From positions 1-9,207 of the forward strand of contig JAIOSN010000354.1 of the NCBI GenBank assembly GCA_021107605.1: 9,207 bases of DNA, read 5' to 3'. Under the pieces are notes generated by a model. That model ran no database searches and was not told the origin of the DNA. It saw nothing but the letters and a program-made list of their open reading frames with translations. Positions 1-6,365 of the stretch are shown piece after piece. The translations under genes and the position numbers were made by a program. Numbering within the stretch: the first letter of the stretch is position 1; every line of letters starts with the position of its first letter. Source of the stretch: Anaerolineae bacterium. Lineage in GTDB: Bacteria; Chloroflexota; Anaerolineae; B4-G1; SLSP01.

Positions 1-1
1 C

Positions 2-1615
2 ATCAGCCAGCGCAACCGTGAGTGGGACGATATGTTGCGGATCGAAACTCTGCGCTTTCTCCATACATTTACAGATCGGGCTATAGCTGGTGGAATTATT
101 CAAGGTAGAGATGATAAGGGGCGGCCAATGATTGCAGATTTTGTAAATCAGGACGGCCGTGTTCGTTGGGTACATCGTTTCTTCGCACGGGGGAACACAA
201 AAAAATCTATCAGAATAGCGTGTAAGCTCTTGGAGAACCATCCAAAGTGGGGAGAATTCTGGAAAGCGCGAGTTATGGTTACTCTGGGAGCCGGCTTGCA
301 ACGACTGGGCGAAGTGGAAGCAAAGGATAAATTGGAAGCAGCCCTGCGGATATTGGAGCAAATTGATTTAGAAGATGAAGACTCTTGGGTGTATAGACAT
401 ACTGAAGCCACTGCGCTTCTTTACTTAGGCTTACAAGAGCGGGCAGAAGGGGGTTTTAGCCGGGCTGGCAAGAGCTATGAGAAGGCTAGAGAGATTTTTG
501 AGAAAAATGGTGAGCCTGCCGCTGTAGCTCGCACATTGACCAATTTATCTTACGTGTTAATCCGGCAAGGCAAGGCTACTGAGGCTGCAAAGATTGCTAG
601 TGAGGCTGCGCGTCGCCGGCGTGAATTAGGAGATGTGGTTGGTATGGCTTTGAGCTTGAATACCCGGGCGATTGCTGAGAATTGGGCCGGGGAAAAGCGC
701 CGCGCTAGAAGATTAGCTCGTCAAGCGCTTGAAATTTTGCGATCTGCTCAAGAGATGGGGTATCCCCATATAGATAGAGAGTTGGCGTTGGTTTACTTGA
801 GTTTGGGTAATATCACTCGGTATCTGACCCGCAATAATTCTTTCCGTTCTTCTTTTGAGGTGGAAAATGATTGGGTAGAGGCTGAGAATTATCTTAAGAA
901 AGCGTTGGAACGAGAACAGGTGCTGGAACCTTATTATAAGTTTGAATTGTATAATCGGTTTGGAAGATTGTATACTGATTGGGCAAACTGGTTGGCCATC
1001 AGCGAGATATCTGAACGTAGTCAAGAGCGATACTTGGATTTTATGAAACGGGCAGATAGGAATTTCAAGATTGCTGATCAGATAGCGGTAGACAATGATT
1101 GGGATGTTAGGCAGGCGGAGAATTTTGAGGATTGGGCTTGGGTATTTCATATACGGCAGGCAAATTGTTGCCGGATGTGTGACAAAGAGTTTTCCCCGGT
1201 TGTCCTTGAACAGAAAACGTTGGCTTTGGTAGCGGATGCGGAAGAGTTAATTCGAAATAAAATTACGCGTGGGCAAACAGGTAGTTTAGCTTATTATGTT
1301 GCTGGCAGCATTTATCATCAGTTGGGTCGCTATTACCATAAATTTACAGAAGAGATTGATAAAGCTGCTCAAAATTACGCACTCTCTGTGGCGAATTATG
1401 ATATGTTTAGCAATACTATCAGTCGTCGGGAGATTGTGATGGCGCACATTGAAGATGTTATATATCGAGAAGGTGCTTCTTTTGAGCATACAGTGAATTC
1501 GATAGAGAGTATGTTGCACATTCTTGATGAACGCAATTTACCGGCCAAGAGATTGCGTAAATATCTTGCTGATACAAGAGAGGCCATTGGATTTGGCGTG
1601 AGTTATAATGGGTGA
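2..1615 (+). CDS. TPR-like helical repeat protein, 5'-truncated by window edge
   Basis: The frame stays open from base 2 through the ATG at 32 to the TGA at 1613–1615. That ATG has no convincing Shine-Dalgarno, so the gene probably starts upstream and this is its C-terminal part; numbering here counts that ATG as residue 1 (527 residues). The protein is almost entirely helical, with tetratricopeptide-like helix pairs at roughly 124–157, 165–200, 205–239, 249–293 and 305–350, showing the A/G/Y-L/A spacing of TPRs (for example ARTLTNLSYVLIRQGKATEA). Residues 379–383 (CCRMC) form a small cysteine cluster. No signal peptide or membrane segment is visible. TPR arrays bind proteins or peptides and often form the sensor end of STAND/NB-ARC-type ATPases. 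Residues 1–60 could be the end of a winged-helix linker of such a protein, but no P-loop lies in the window, so this is only inference. Base composition is more AT-rich than its neighbours. It overlaps the radical SAM gene by 8 nt. Specific function is not recognised. Confidence 0.8.
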   Translation: MSQRNREWDDMLRIETLRFLHTFTDRAIAGGIIQGRDDKGRPMIADFVNQDGRVRWVHRFFARGNTKKSIRIACKLLENHPKWGEFWKARVMVTLGAGLQRLGEVEAKDKLEAALRILEQIDLEDEDSWVYRHTEATALLYLGLQERAEGGFSRAGKSYEKAREIFEKNGEPAAVARTLTNLSYVLIRQGKATEAAKIASEAARRRRELGDVVGMALSLNTRAIAENWAGEKRRARRLARQALEILRSAQEMGYPHIDRELALVYLSLGNITRYLTRNNSFRSSFEVENDWVEAENYLKKALEREQVLEPYYKFELYNRFGRLYTDWANWLAISEISERSQERYLDFMKRADRNFKIADQIAVDNDWDVRQAENFEDWAWVFHIRQANCCRMCDKEFSPVVLEQKTLALVADAEELIRNKITRGQTGSLAYYVAGSIYHQLGRYYHKFTEEIDKAAQNYALSVANYDMFSNTISRREIVMAHIEDVIYREGASFEHTVNSIESMLHILDERNLPAKRLRKYLADTREAIGFGVSYNG

Positions 1616-2627
1616 CTGCGCCTGTCATGCCGCTGACTTGAACCTGCGTTGGGACGGCGAAGGGCTGGCCTTCGCTTTTTTGGAACTAACGCCAGCTTGT
1701 AACAATCGCTGTGTGGGTTGTAGTAATATCTTCGCCGAGCGGCGGATAGCTGCGCCGCTCAACGGTGAGCTGTGGTGCTCATTGATTGACCGGCTTTCTC
1801 CACACGTGCGCTGGTTGAAGTTGACCGGCGGAGAGCCGACTCTGCATCCAGACTTCGCGCAGATTGTGGCGCACTTGAACCACCGGGGGATTCCGTTCCG
1901 GCTTCTGACTAATGGGCGTTGGCTGGATGTTGATGCGACGTTGAATTTGTTGTTGGCTACTCCGGTGCTAGAGAGCTTATTGATCTCGCTCCATGGCCCC
2001 GATGCCCGATCACATGAGGCTTTCACGGTGGTCGCCGGTTCCTTTGCGGATGCGGTGGAGACCATTCGACGGGCGGCAGCGGCCGGCTTGCTGGTGGCGT
2101 CCAGCACCGTGATTACTCGTCATAACTGGGATCGGGTGGAGGAGCTGGTTGAGTTTGCCCTCTCGCTGGGAGTTGACCATCTTGCTTTTAACCGTTACAT
2201 TGGGGCGCCGTTGCCCTCTCTGGAGGCAACGCCCACGCAGGTACAATGTGCGTTGCGGGAGATTATGGCGCTGAAGGCCGCTGGCGTTCCACTCCGGTTG
2301 GGGACGCCGGCGCCACAATGCGTATTACGTACTAATGGCAGCCCTTGTCTGGCTGGGCTGGCTTTCGTGACCGTTGATCCCTGGGGTAAAGTGCGGCCAT
2401 GCAATCATTCAGAGCTTGTCGTGGGAGATCTTCTCGAAGACTCTGTGGCAGCAGTGCTGGACTCTCCAGAATTGCAAGCGTGGTACTCTGCGGTACCGGC
2501 CCTGTGTGCCGGATGTGAACTCTGGGAAGTCTGTGGCGGTGGTTGCCGGGCGGAGTGTATGTTACGCGCCGCTCCGTTGCAGGGTCATTTTGTGAGAGCT
2601 CGTGAATCTGTGCTGCTAGCGCTGTAA
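1608..2627 (+). CDS. Radical SAM/SPASM domain protein, probable peptide- or protein-modifying enzyme
   Basis: The 339-residue protein has the radical SAM signature CX3CX2C at C31-C35-C38 (CNNRCVGC), which binds the SAM-cleaving [4Fe-4S] cluster, followed by the SAM-binding GGEP motif at 74–77. The C-terminal region matches the SPASM pattern CX9-15GX4C…CX2CX5CX3C…C: C247, G260, C265, C300, C303, C309, C313 and C317, predicted to hold two auxiliary [4Fe-4S] clusters. SPASM enzymes are mostly RiPP maturases or protein-modifying enzymes (PqqE, AlbA, anSME types), so a peptide substrate is likely by family, but no precursor peptide or RiPP recognition element was seen. The N-terminus carries an additional CACH (C4, C6, H7). 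The ATG at 1608 lies inside the end of the preceding TPR gene (ATGGGTGA overlap) and has no clear Shine-Dalgarno, so translation is probably coupled to that gene. Length and motifs look intact. Radical SAM/SPASM class is confident; substrate unknown. Confidence 0.92.
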   Translation: MGDCACHAADLNLRWDGEGLAFAFLELTPACNNRCVGCSNIFAERRIAAPLNGELWCSLIDRLSPHVRWLKLTGGEPTLHPDFAQIVAHLNHRGIPFRLLTNGRWLDVDATLNLLLATPVLESLLISLHGPDARSHEAFTVVAGSFADAVETIRRAAAAGLLVASSTVITRHNWDRVEELVEFALSLGVDHLAFNRYIGAPLPSLEATPTQVQCALREIMALKAAGVPLRLGTPAPQCVLRTNGSPCLAGLAFVTVDPWGKVRPCNHSELVVGDLLEDSVAAVLDSPELQAWYSAVPALCAGCELWEVCGGGCRAECMLRAAPLQGHFVRARESVLLAL

Positions 2628-2654
2628 TCTCTTTCTGTGCTGGAGAGTATTTTG

Positions 2655-2685
2655 GCCCTCAAGGATCTACATGATCTTTGAGGGC
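2655..2685. terminator. Stem-loop between convergent genes, probable terminator
   Basis: A 13-pair stem (one G·T pair) runs from G2655 through CCCTCAAGGATC, a 5-nt TACAT loop, then GATCTTTGAGGG to C2685. It lies 27 nt after the radical SAM stop and about 24 nt beyond the end of the convergent SDR gene, so it can serve both. The + strand flank is CTTTACTCT, only a poor T-tract, and the minus-strand flank has none, so a classical strong intrinsic terminator is not certain. Confidence 0.6.
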
Positions 2686-2708
2686 TTTACTCTGGGCTTG
2701 TGCTTAAT

Positions 2709-3599
2709 CTACAGCCTCAGCTTTGAGCGTGGGGCGAACTTTGTCAATCCGAGTACCTCATCCACGCCGGGTAGCGGTGTTGCTAGCAGCTGCCGGGCTG
2801 CGGAGCAATCCAAAGTGCAATCTGGTGGGCGTTTTAGCGTGCTCTCTTGGCTGTTGGCCGGGACGAGGGGAGCCGGATCAAAGCCGTGGAATCGTGCCAG
2901 ACGGACACCGAACTCGTAACGCGAGAGTGGTTGCGCGCCGGCGATGTGTAAGATGCCGGTAGTCTTCAAGGTAGCCAGTTCCAGCAATGCAGTGGCTAGA
3001 CTCTCTACCCAAACTGGAGAGCGTAGTTCATTGGTGAAAAGATGTGGTGGTTCTTGGTTGCGCCGCCCAGTTAAAATCCAACGTGTCTGGCGATCAAGCT
3101 GGGGGTGCCAGCCGTAGATGAGTGAGGTACGCACGATGAGGTATTTGCCCCCGGTGGCTTGCACTGCTACTTCCGCCTGAGCTTTGCTCCGTCCATACGC
3201 GGTGAGGGGGTGGGGCGCAGCACTCTCCCGGTAGTTGCCTTGTGTGCCATCAAAGATAACGTCGGTGGAGAGATGGATGAGATATGCGTTGCAGTGGGCC
3301 GCGGCGCGCGCTACTTGCCGTGTGCCGCGCACATTGACGTCTTCAAAATCGGGTTGCTGGCCGGGATTGGCTGCCACGGTGTGGATGATGACATCAGGGT
3401 GTATCTGGTCTACCAGCGAGGCGACGGCGTTTCCCTCCCGGATATCTAGACGCTGCCATGTCACAGCATGTTGCCCGGCGGGGCTAGTGCAATGAGTGGT
3501 CGTCACCTCCCATGTTTGTTTCGCTAAACGTACTACCCAGTCGCCCAAATAACCGGTGCCGCCGGTTATCAGTATCTTGTGGCGGTTAGTTGTTCCCAT
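2709..3599 (-). CDS. NAD(P)-dependent extended SDR, RmlD/dTDP-4-dehydrorhamnose reductase-like
   Basis: This 296-residue protein has an N-terminal Rossmann fold with the extended-SDR glycine motif GGTGYLG (G13, G16, G19), a conserved STD at 111–113 (STDVIFDG) and the catalytic YxxxK at Y135–K139 (YGRSK). These, and the length, are typical of the RmlD-like branch, which reduces a 4-keto group of nucleotide-linked sugars such as dTDP-4-keto-rhamnose. The motifs are intact, so it should be active and cytosolic. The exact substrate cannot be read: no rmlA/B/C genes are near, and RmlD relatives also include epimerases and MAT2B-like proteins. The ATG at 3597–3599 is preceded on the minus strand by AGGAG (+ strand 3606–3610) at about 6 nt spacing, which fixes the start. 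The gene diverges from the glycosyltransferase and converges on the radical SAM gene; a shared role with the glycosyltransferase in surface glycan synthesis is possible but only inferred. Confidence 0.9.
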   Translation of the reverse strand: MGTTNRHKILITGGTGYLGDWVVRLAKQTWEVTTTHCTSPAGQHAVTWQRLDIREGNAVASLVDQIHPDVIIHTVAANPGQQPDFEDVNVRGTRQVARAAAHCNAYLIHLSTDVIFDGTQGNYRESAAPHPLTAYGRSKAQAEVAVQATGGKYLIVRTSLIYGWHPQLDRQTRWILTGRRNQEPPHLFTNELRSPVWVESLATALLELATLKTTGILHIAGAQPLSRYEFGVRLARFHGFDPAPLVPANSQESTLKRPPDCTLDCSAARQLLATPLPGVDEVLGLTKFAPRSKLRL

Positions 3600-3618
3600 A
3601 GTTAGCTCCTGTTGAGAA

Positions 3619-3646
3619 TTGCATTTATTTCAGAACAGTTTACACT
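3619..3646 (+). promoter_or_regulatory. Candidate promoter for the glycosyltransferase gene
   Basis: TTGCAT (3619–3624) and TACACT (3641–3646) are separated by 16 nt, a reasonable sigma70-type pair in the ~80-bp gap between divergent starts. The same TTGCAT hexamer serves as the -35 of the vapBC promoter. The -10 is only 4/6, and no equally good pair was seen for the minus-strand SDR gene. Confidence 0.4.
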
Positions 3647-3667
3647 AAAAAGCCTAAAACGAGAGTC

Positions 3668-3674
3668 AAGGAGG
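3668..3674 (+). promoter_or_regulatory. Shine-Dalgarno AAGGAGG that sets a TTG start
   Basis: AAGGAGG sits 6 nt before TTG 3681–3683, in frame with the glycosyltransferase. This is a near-perfect ribosome binding site. The open frame extends upstream to another TTG at 3612, but that would add 23 non-homologous-looking residues and run through the promoter region, so it is rejected as the start. Confidence 0.85.
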
Positions 3675-3680
3675 TTAGGT

Positions 3681-4358
3681 TTGCGGATTCTGGCGTTAAT
3701 TCCAGCTTATAACGAAGCAGAGAGCATTGGAGCAGTAGTAAAAAAGAGTGTTCGGTACTTGCCGGTCTTGGTGGTGGATGACGGCTCAAGCGATGAGACC
3801 GCGACCATTGCCGAAGAGTCTGGCGCCACGGCGCTACGTTGCACTTTTAATCAGGGTAAGGGGGCTGCGCTACGCGCCGGCTTTCGATGGGCCTTGGAGT
3901 CAGGTTACGAGGCGGTGCTTACTTTGGATGCGGATGGGCAACATGACCCGGCGGAGATCCCCAAGTTTTTGCAGAGTCACGCGGAACAGGCCGCCGATCT
4001 GATCATCGGGGCACGGTCATTTCGTGACATGCCCTGTGTCCGTCGTGTGGCCAACTTCGTAGGGTGTCAGCTTCTCTCTTGGGTGCTAGGAGATACAATT
4101 CGCGATAATCAATCTGGTTATCGACTTATCAGCCGGTCGTTGATGGAAAAGACATTGGCTAGCTCAGAGTGCGGGTTTGAATTTGAGGTGGAGATGTTGG
4201 TCACTTGTCTGTTAGCCAAACTTTACTTGGCTTGGGTCCCTATTCGCACCATCTACGCCGGTGAAAGCAGTCATATCGTTCCCTGGCGGCATACGGCTAG
4301 TTTCTTCCGGATGGTCTGGCGGACTCGCCAGCGTGTTAAGGACGCAACCATCACGTAA
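3681..4358 (+). CDS. GT2-family glycosyltransferase, dolichyl/polyprenyl-phosphate sugar synthase type
   Basis: The 225-residue protein, counted from the TTG start, is a GT-A fold glycosyltransferase of the DPM1-like family. It shows PAYNE at 8–12, the nucleotide-binding VVDDGSSDET at 31–40, the metal-binding DxD in DADGQH at 83–88, and the acceptor-side DNQSGYR at 142–148. These are the hallmark motifs of enzymes that move a sugar from a nucleotide donor to a polyprenyl phosphate on the cytoplasmic face of the membrane. There is no C-terminal transmembrane pair like that of GtrB-type members, so it would be soluble or peripherally bound, as in short DPM1 forms. The sugar donor cannot be inferred. 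It diverges from an RmlD-like reductase, which could hint at cell-surface glycan or glycolipid synthesis. No terminator hairpin was seen before the next promoter. The TTG start is supported by a strong Shine-Dalgarno. Confidence 0.92.
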   Translation: MRILALIPAYNEAESIGAVVKKSVRYLPVLVVDDGSSDETATIAEESGATALRCTFNQGKGAALRAGFRWALESGYEAVLTLDADGQHDPAEIPKFLQSHAEQAADLIIGARSFRDMPCVRRVANFVGCQLLSWVLGDTIRDNQSGYRLISRSLMEKTLASSECGFEFEVEMLVTCLLAKLYLAWVPIRTIYAGESSHIVPWRHTASFFRMVWRTRQRVKDATIT

Positions 4359-4391
4359 CTGCTTTGCAATGGTCTATTTCTCTGTTGCTTG

Positions 4392-4397
4392 TATAAT
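4392..4397 (+). promoter_or_regulatory. Consensus -10 box TATAAT for the LysM gene
   Basis: A perfect TATAAT lies about 70 nt before the LysM start codon in an AT-rich gap. The -35 is weak: TGGTCT (4370–4375, 16-nt spacing) or TTGCAA (4364–4369, 22-nt spacing, too long). It would give a 5' leader of about 60 nt. Confidence 0.5.
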
Positions 4398-4466
4398 AAA
4401 TGAAGCGTTGTAAAATAATTATTGTAGTATGTGATTTTGTATTTTAGGAAAAGGAGGAGAGACTCG

Positions 4467-5147
4467 ATGATTCGGAAATTTACTACTCTGGTTGTGATAG
4501 CGTTGATTGTGATGCCTTTGTCGCTTACGGCTTGCACTCTTTCTGCTGCTCCAGATGCGGTACAGGAGCTTGAGGATGAAAATGATCTGATGCAACAAGC
4601 AGCCGCTGGTGTTGCTACGCCGACCAAGGCGCTCCTACCAGCCGTGGAACCGACGGTAGAGCCAACCGTGGAACCGACGGTAGAGCCAACCGTGGAACCG
4701 ACGGTAGAGCCAACCGCGGAACCGACGGCGGAGCCAACCGCGGAACCGACGGCGGAGCCAACCGCAGAACCAACCGTGGAACCGACGGTGGAGCCGATCG
4801 CAGAGGCGCCAGTGGCTACCCCTGGTGAGCATCTAGTGCAGGTTGGAGAGAATCTTTTCCGCATTGCGTTGCGGTACGAAACCACGGTTGAGGTTCTAGC
4901 TCAGGCGAACGGTATTACCAATCCTACGCTGATCTACGCAGGACAAGTTCTGAAGATTCCTGGGGGGGCGTCTGCTCCTGCTGCGCCGGTCACTGGGGAA
5001 ACAGTGCATATCGTGCAACCCGGCGAAAATTTGTTCCGTATTGCGTTTGGTTTTAATATGGATTTCTACTATCTGGCGCGTTACAACGGCATCACCAACC
5101 CCGCGTTGGTTTATGTAGGGCAAGGGATTATAATTCCCGCTCATTAA
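4467..5147 (+). CDS. LysM-domain lipoprotein with EPT-repeat stalk
   Basis: The start is ATG 4467, 9 nt after AAGGAGG (4451–4457); an upstream in-frame extension to 4431 would bury the signal peptide. The 226-residue protein begins with a lipoprotein signal peptide: MIRK, a hydrophobic stretch, then lipobox LTAC with lipidated C23. Residues about 60–111 are a stalk of thirteen tetrapeptides of the type VEPT/AEPT (last one VEPI), likely extended and probably spanning the cell wall. Two LysM domains follow, about 121–165 (HLVQVGENLFRIALRYETT start, ending VLKIP) and 179–225 (VHIVQPGENLFRIAFGF start, ending IIIPA), each with the Y/V-x-V-x-x-GE-N-L-F-R-I and N-G-I-T-N-P pattern. LysM domains bind N-acetylglucosamine polymers such as peptidoglycan, so the protein probably tethers membrane to wall; no catalytic domain is present. 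Proline/threonine/glutamate stalks of this kind are frequent in Chloroflexota surface proteins. The stop lies 2 nt before the SpoU methyltransferase start. Confidence 0.93.
   Translation: MIRKFTTLVVIALIVMPLSLTACTLSAAPDAVQELEDENDLMQQAAAGVATPTKALLPAVEPTVEPTVEPTVEPTVEPTVEPTAEPTAEPTAEPTAEPTAEPTVEPTVEPIAEAPVATPGEHLVQVGENLFRIALRYETTVEVLAQANGITNPTLIYAGQVLKIPGGASAPAAPVTGETVHIVQPGENLFRIAFGFNMDFYYLARYNGITNPALVYVGQGIIIPAH
4644..4799 (+). repeat. 24-bp tandem repeat coding for the EPT stalk
   Basis: Units fall at 4644–4667, 4668–4691 and 4692–4715 (identical), 4716–4739 and 4740–4763 (identical to each other, Val codons changed to GCG), a half unit at 4764–4775, and a diverged unit at 4776–4799. Each 24-bp unit encodes two tetrapeptides with different codons (GTG GAA CCG ACG, then GTA GAG CCA ACC). 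The DNA period is therefore twice the protein period, and the array stays in frame. Confidence 0.95.
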
Positions 5148-5149
5148 GC

Positions 5150-5968
5150 GTGAGAGAGATCGCCAGTTTGAACAACAGTCACGTGCGACGGGTGCAGGCG
5201 CTTTTGCGCAGCACCCGTCGCCGTTTGCGTGAAGGGTTGATGGTGATAGAGGGCTTGCGCCTGGTGCGCGAGGCCGTGTGCTCCGCGCAAAAGATCACCT
5301 GGGGATTTTATACTGCCGCTTTCCTGGCGGATGAACGGGGCGTGGCCTTAGTTCAACAGTTGCAGGAGTTGCGTTGTTTGAACTGGCAGGTGACGCCAGA
5401 GGTGCTTTCGGCGCTCTCTGATACAGAGTCACCACAGGGAATTGTGGCGGTGTTGCCACCGCCGCAGTTGCCATTATCCTCCGGGCCGGGGCTAACCTTG
5501 ATCCCTGATCAGATCCGCGACCCCGGCAATCTGGGAACGATCTTCCGCACTGCTTGGGCGGCCGGCGTGAAGCAGCTCTTATTGCCGCCCGGTTGTGTTG
5601 ATCCTACCAATCCCAAAGTGCTCAGAGCCGGGATGGGAGGGGACTTTTATCTCCCGTGGCGGAGAATCTCTTGGGAAGAGATCAGCCCGGTGGTGGCGGA
5701 GGATGAAGAGCTCTGGCTGGCGGAAGTGCGTGGAGGGATAGCTTACGACCGCGTGGATTGGTCGGGGGCGGTAACGCTCATCATCGGTGGCGAGGCTGCG
5801 GGCGCCAGCCGGCAGGCGCGGGAATTGGCGGCGGGACAGCATGTCTACATCCCAATGGCGCGGGTGGTGGAGTCGCTCAATGCGGCGATGGCCGCCGCGA
5901 TATTGCTCTTTGAGGCGCGGCGGCAACGTGAATTGTTCCATAATCTGGAAGAGACCGGCCCCCGCTAG
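5150..5968 (+). CDS. SpoU/TrmH-family 2'-O-ribose RNA methyltransferase
   Basis: The 272-residue protein has an N-terminal substrate-binding domain (about 1–105, beginning with the typical I-x-S-L-x-N-x-x-V-R-R-V-x-x-L pattern) and a C-terminal SPOUT trefoil-knot domain. Motif 1 is DPGNLGTIFRTAWAAGV (124–140, with N127 and the conserved R133), motif 2 is GGEAAG (213–218), and motif 3 is IPMARVVESLNAAMAAAILLFE (234–255). This is the set that binds SAM in the knot and methylates a ribose 2'-OH in rRNA or tRNA. The arrangement is closest to the RlmB/TsnR-like rRNA methyltransferases, but the target nucleotide cannot be read from sequence. Translation probably starts at GTG 5150, 2 nt after the LysM stop, with no good Shine-Dalgarno; coupling to the LysM gene is likely. 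No terminator hairpin was found after the stop. Confidence 0.92.
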   Translation: MREIASLNNSHVRRVQALLRSTRRRLREGLMVIEGLRLVREAVCSAQKITWGFYTAAFLADERGVALVQQLQELRCLNWQVTPEVLSALSDTESPQGIVAVLPPPQLPLSSGPGLTLIPDQIRDPGNLGTIFRTAWAAGVKQLLLPPGCVDPTNPKVLRAGMGGDFYLPWRRISWEEISPVVAEDEELWLAEVRGGIAYDRVDWSGAVTLIIGGEAAGASRQARELAAGQHVYIPMARVVESLNAAMAAAILLFEARRQRELFHNLEETGPR

Positions 5969-6043
5969 GGCGATGCAGTCCTCACAAGTTTTTGGCACGA
6001 AACGCTCTTCAGCCGTGGGGAGTAGAATTGAACAAAAACACGT

Positions 6044-6072
6044 TTGCATTCTGTTAATGGATGCAGTATAAT
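6044..6072 (+). promoter_or_regulatory. vapBC promoter
   Basis: TTGCAT (6044–6049) and a perfect TATAAT (6067–6072) are separated by 17 nt, a strong sigma70-type promoter placed 33 nt before the antitoxin start codon. It is the clearest promoter in the window. Confidence 0.8.
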
Positions 6073-6094
6073 GTCATTAATAGCATTCATAATG
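6047..6094. promoter_or_regulatory. Candidate antitoxin operator: AATG/CATT inverted half-sites
   Basis: Six CATT/AATG tetramers form three inverted pairs: CATT-5nt-AATG (6047–6059), TAATG-T-CATTA (6069–6079) and CATT-3nt-AATG (6084–6094). The first touches the -35, the second overlaps the -10, and the third ends at the Shine-Dalgarno GGAGG (6094–6098). Ribbon-helix-helix antitoxins usually bind such short palindromes cooperatively to repress their own operon; the assignment to VapB is inference. Confidence 0.5.
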
Positions 6095-6104
6095 GAGGCG
6101 TCAA

Positions 6105-6365
6105 ATGACACAATTAACGGTTCGCAGTGTGGACGAGAGCCTTCACGCCACCTTGAAACGTGAGGCGCGGCAGCGCGGGATGAGCGTCAATCGTTACGTG
6201 GTACAGGTATTGAGCGAGGTCACGGGACTCAGCGCAAATCAAGTTTTCTCCCAGGAATATCATGATCTTGATTACCTGGCCGGAACGTGGACTCCGGAAC
6301 AGGCCGGTGAGTTTGCTAGGTTTCTGGACGAACAGCGCCAGGTTGATGAGGGGTTGTGGGTATGA
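6105..6365 (+). CDS. vapB: VapB-type ribbon-helix-helix antitoxin
   Basis: The 86-residue protein starts at ATG 6105, 6 nt after GGAGG. Residues 1–40 (TQLTVRSVDESLHATLKREARQRG, then MSVNRYVVQVLSE) have the beta-strand plus two helices of an Arc/FitA-like ribbon-helix-helix DNA-binding domain. The C-terminal part, about 53–85 (HDLDYLAGTWTPEQA, then a charged helix ending DEGLW), is the usual toxin-wrapping tail of RHH antitoxins paired with PIN toxins. The antitoxin is expected to neutralise the adjacent VapC and repress the operon. Its stop overlaps the toxin start by ATGA, the typical layout of type II toxin–antitoxin operons. Assignment rests on domain pattern plus context. Confidence 0.9.
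   Translation: MTQLTVRSVDESLHATLKREARQRGMSVNRYVVQVLSEVTGLSANQVFSQEYHDLDYLAGTWTPEQAGEFARFLDEQRQVDEGLWV

Noticed and set aside
713..1150. Minus-strand open frame of about 145 residues inside the TPR gene
   Set aside because: It is fully antisense to a well-supported coding region and has no domain features; the frame is a by-product of AT-rich helical-repeat codons.
2628..2708. Possible RiPP precursor peptide after the radical SAM gene
   Set aside because: The 81-base gap holds a stem-loop and no small frame with a start, Shine-Dalgarno and leader/core layout. A precursor could still lie outside the window upstream.
3612..3680. N-terminal extension of the glycosyltransferase from an upstream TTG
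   Set aside because: It has no suitable Shine-Dalgarno, covers the promoter region, and the family motif PAYNE normally lies within about 10 residues of the start, as it does from TTG 3681.
4644..4799. CRISPR-like array
   Set aside because: The repeats are contiguous with no unique spacers and translate in frame to VEPT/AEPT, so they are a coding tandem repeat.
4271..4885. Minus-strand open frame of about 204 residues with GSTVG/GSAVG repeats
   Set aside because: It is the antisense of the EPT-repeat stalk of the LysM lipoprotein; the repeat creates long open frames on both strands. It has no ribosome binding site or recognisable domain.
5579..6049. Minus-strand open frame of about 156 residues across the SpoU 3' end and the gap
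   Set aside because: Mostly antisense to the SAM-binding motifs of the methyltransferase; no family resemblance and no start signals.
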